From assembly GCA_028565635.1 (NCBI GenBank), contig JAOXYB010026479.1:1-15733 (forward strand): a DNA stretch of 15,733 bases, in the 5' to 3' direction. Each line of letters begins with the position of its first letter. Position 1 is the first letter of the stretch. Position numbers and translations under genes: made by a program. The DNA is from Phoronis ovalis (lineage: Eukaryota > Phoronida > Phoronidae). The notes under the pieces are model-generated. The model searched no databases and was not told the origin of the DNA. It worked only from the letters and a program-made list of their open reading frames with translations. Of this stretch, positions 13,632-15,733 are shown piece after piece.

Positions 13632-15733
13632 GTGAGTATTACATACATGTATTCCCATGTATTATATTTTCTCCTGGCATAGTCTGTAGTGTTGTTTTTA
13701 ATATGTATATAAGAATGTACTATAGGAAGTGTACCAGACTGTTGTCAATGAATACAAAAACTTGTTGCATCTAAATGTATTGTTTACTATAAAGTGTGTT
13801 TTGTTTAGATTTATTGCATCCTGTTTTGAGCAGATTTTGTGAATCATTACTGCGAAATAAAAATACCCAAATGGATTAGCATGTTTATGACTTGATATCA
13901 AAGCATCGAACAACCAAAATATTAATCTAAAAGACTTTTAACTTGAACGTTTTAATACTGTGAATAATTTTGTCCCAAAATTTTTTTTTGGATGAGAAAG
14001 ATTTATAAATAAATTTATGCCTAGAAAAATAAAGAATAAATGTTGGTCCTATAAGACCATGACGTGGCAGTTTTTGTTGTTTTTTTAAGATAGTGTTTAT
14101 CAAAAGTCTAAAGTTCTACAATGATTCATAATCAGATAAAATAGTTAATAGGGTGTGTCCCTATTATTCTGGGGTTTTCTACTAGGCTTTTATTCTGATA
14201 TTTGTGTATACTTTTATTTATATTATTATACCGTTAATGGCTATATTAATGTAGTGAATATGTTTGGCACAATTTATTCACTTACACTTTAAGTTAAATT
14301 TCAGCTAATTAAATGAAAAGATAGACAAACTAAAGTATAGTATATTTTGAATGTCTACAACTCAAACTTTTTAAATATGTAACTAATTTTTCTCTGGATA
14401 GGTCATGTAACCTGTATAATTGCCATTTTGGGAGAAAATGTTAAATTATTGTAATGTAAAATAAAAGAATAAAGTCAAAAACCTCTCATACTACATAGTT
14501 GAAACTTTGCACAAATATTCCTTAAATAACTATAGCTACAAAACTGTGTCTCAGATTTTTGGAAATTTAACTTGGTTAAAAAAAATATGAAATTTAGTTT
14601 CGTCACCTCAATTTTGTTGATTTTTGTTTTCTGATGCTTAAACTTTGAAAATTCATATCTTTCGAACAAAGCAAAACTTTAAAAATCTTTTAAAAATCAT
14701 AATGTTATAGCTATACATGCAAATATTTTTTGTGCAAATTTTTAATTTGTATTTTTAGTGGTTTTTGACTTGATTGTTTTTTAATTTTACATTTCAAAAA
14801 CTTAACATTTTACCCCAAAAAGGCAATCGTACGGGTCACATGTTCTATACAGAGAAAAATAAATTTTACAGATTTAGAAAGTTTGCATTGTATACTTTCA
14901 ATATACTATGTACATTTTGTTTCAAATAATTATAGCTAAAATGTAATTTAAAAGTTTTAGGCGTGAATAAATTGTACCAAAAAACATTTGCTACCTTTAA
15001 TAAATATGTAAGAATTGAATAATAGTAATATAGCTAAATTTTATAACCAAATTTATCTTCTTTGTGGCTATAATATAAAATACGAAATAAGACAATAAAA
15101 TTAGCAAAATACAGAAAGTTAGCAGCTAATTACAAAGTAAATAAAAAAATTAATATTACACATAAAAAGTTAAACACTCATAAATGTATAAAGCTATTCT
15201 AAACAAATCGGAGTCCTTATAAATTTGGATTTGAATAATTTATATTAAATTAACACAACATTAACAACATACTGGCGTCACATATTAAGCTTCTAAGTAG
15301 AGATTTTTTGGCTGAGTAATATACTTGTGTTGTTTTGAACAACAGATCTGATACACATTCTGATAAACATTCCAGCATGCTTATATAAATTGTCAAAATA
15401 TGTTTTGTTATAAATTTTCAAACATGTTTGATGTAAAAGCTGCTGTGTCGGAAATGGTGTTTTACCCATATTTCTACAAAATTTTAATATGAATTTTCAA
15501 AGTTTTAAACATCACATTTTATTATTTACAGCTTTCACATTTTTGGTAACAAGGTAAAATAACTATTTTATAAATTGACAATTTTTGTTAGCTGTATAAA
15601 GTTTGTATTCTATTAACTCATTTTTCATTCAAAACTAACATATTTACACTCATATTAATTTATGCAAAGTACATTATAAAAGTTTGTTAATAACCTTTCT
15701 AACTTACATTTTAATTATATATTTTTAAATATG
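13632..15733 (+). other. Receptor B intron 3 (partial, runs off the right edge)
   Basis: 2.1 kb of AT-rich sequence after the GTGAGT donor. I looked for a stalk or transmembrane exon like A's exons 4-5 and found none with a usable acceptor and open frame. AAATAACTATAGCTA at 14524-14538 recurs with one change at 14924-14938, which hints at old repeated sequence. Nothing else is supported. Confidence 0.65.

Noticed and set aside
1-15733. tRNA, rRNA, CRISPR arrays, bacterial operon signals.
   Set aside because: None were seen; the sequence is eukaryotic with spliced genes.

Overview
The window is animal nuclear DNA. It is AT-rich, its genes are split by GT-AG introns of about 0.3-2.1 kb, and it encodes protein families restricted to or typical of metazoans: TNF-receptor cysteine-rich domains and death effector domains (DEDs). 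The species cannot be named from the sequence. An AT-rich invertebrate genome, for example a lophotrochozoan, fits but is a guess.

Layout, left to right. (1) On the minus strand, 439-703 is the first coding exon of a gene that leaves the window on the left. Hand alignment points to sphingosine-1-phosphate lyase (SGPL1-like). (2) 704-2221 is a divergent intergenic region. (3) 2222-8856, plus strand, holds a complete seven-exon TNF-receptor-superfamily gene (receptor A, 551 residues) assembled here from splice sites and reading phase. (4) 8857-11782 is mostly non-coding, with one unexplained 148-codon open frame at 11311-11757. (5) 11783-13631, plus strand, holds the first three exons of a tandem paralogue (receptor B). 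Its remaining exons lie past the right edge, and 13632-15733 is intron.

Main result: receptor A has a signal peptide, four CD40-like cysteine-rich domains, a Ser/Thr-rich stalk and one transmembrane helix. Its last exon encodes two tandem DEDs in place of the usual death domain. In textbook death-receptor signalling the receptor carries a death domain, the adaptor FADD bridges it through its single DED, and tandem DEDs occur in caspase-8/-10 and c-FLIP. A receptor with its own tandem DED could contact DED proteins directly and bypass FADD, or act as a membrane-bound DED decoy. The architecture is inferred from sequence. The function is a hypothesis.

Receptors A and B share intron positions and phases, a 63-nt first exon, and about two-thirds identity across exon 2, so they arose by tandem duplication old enough for their introns to have lost obvious similarity. 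Exons 3-6 of A all have lengths divisible by three and phase 1-1 boundaries, which leaves room for in-frame splice isoforms.
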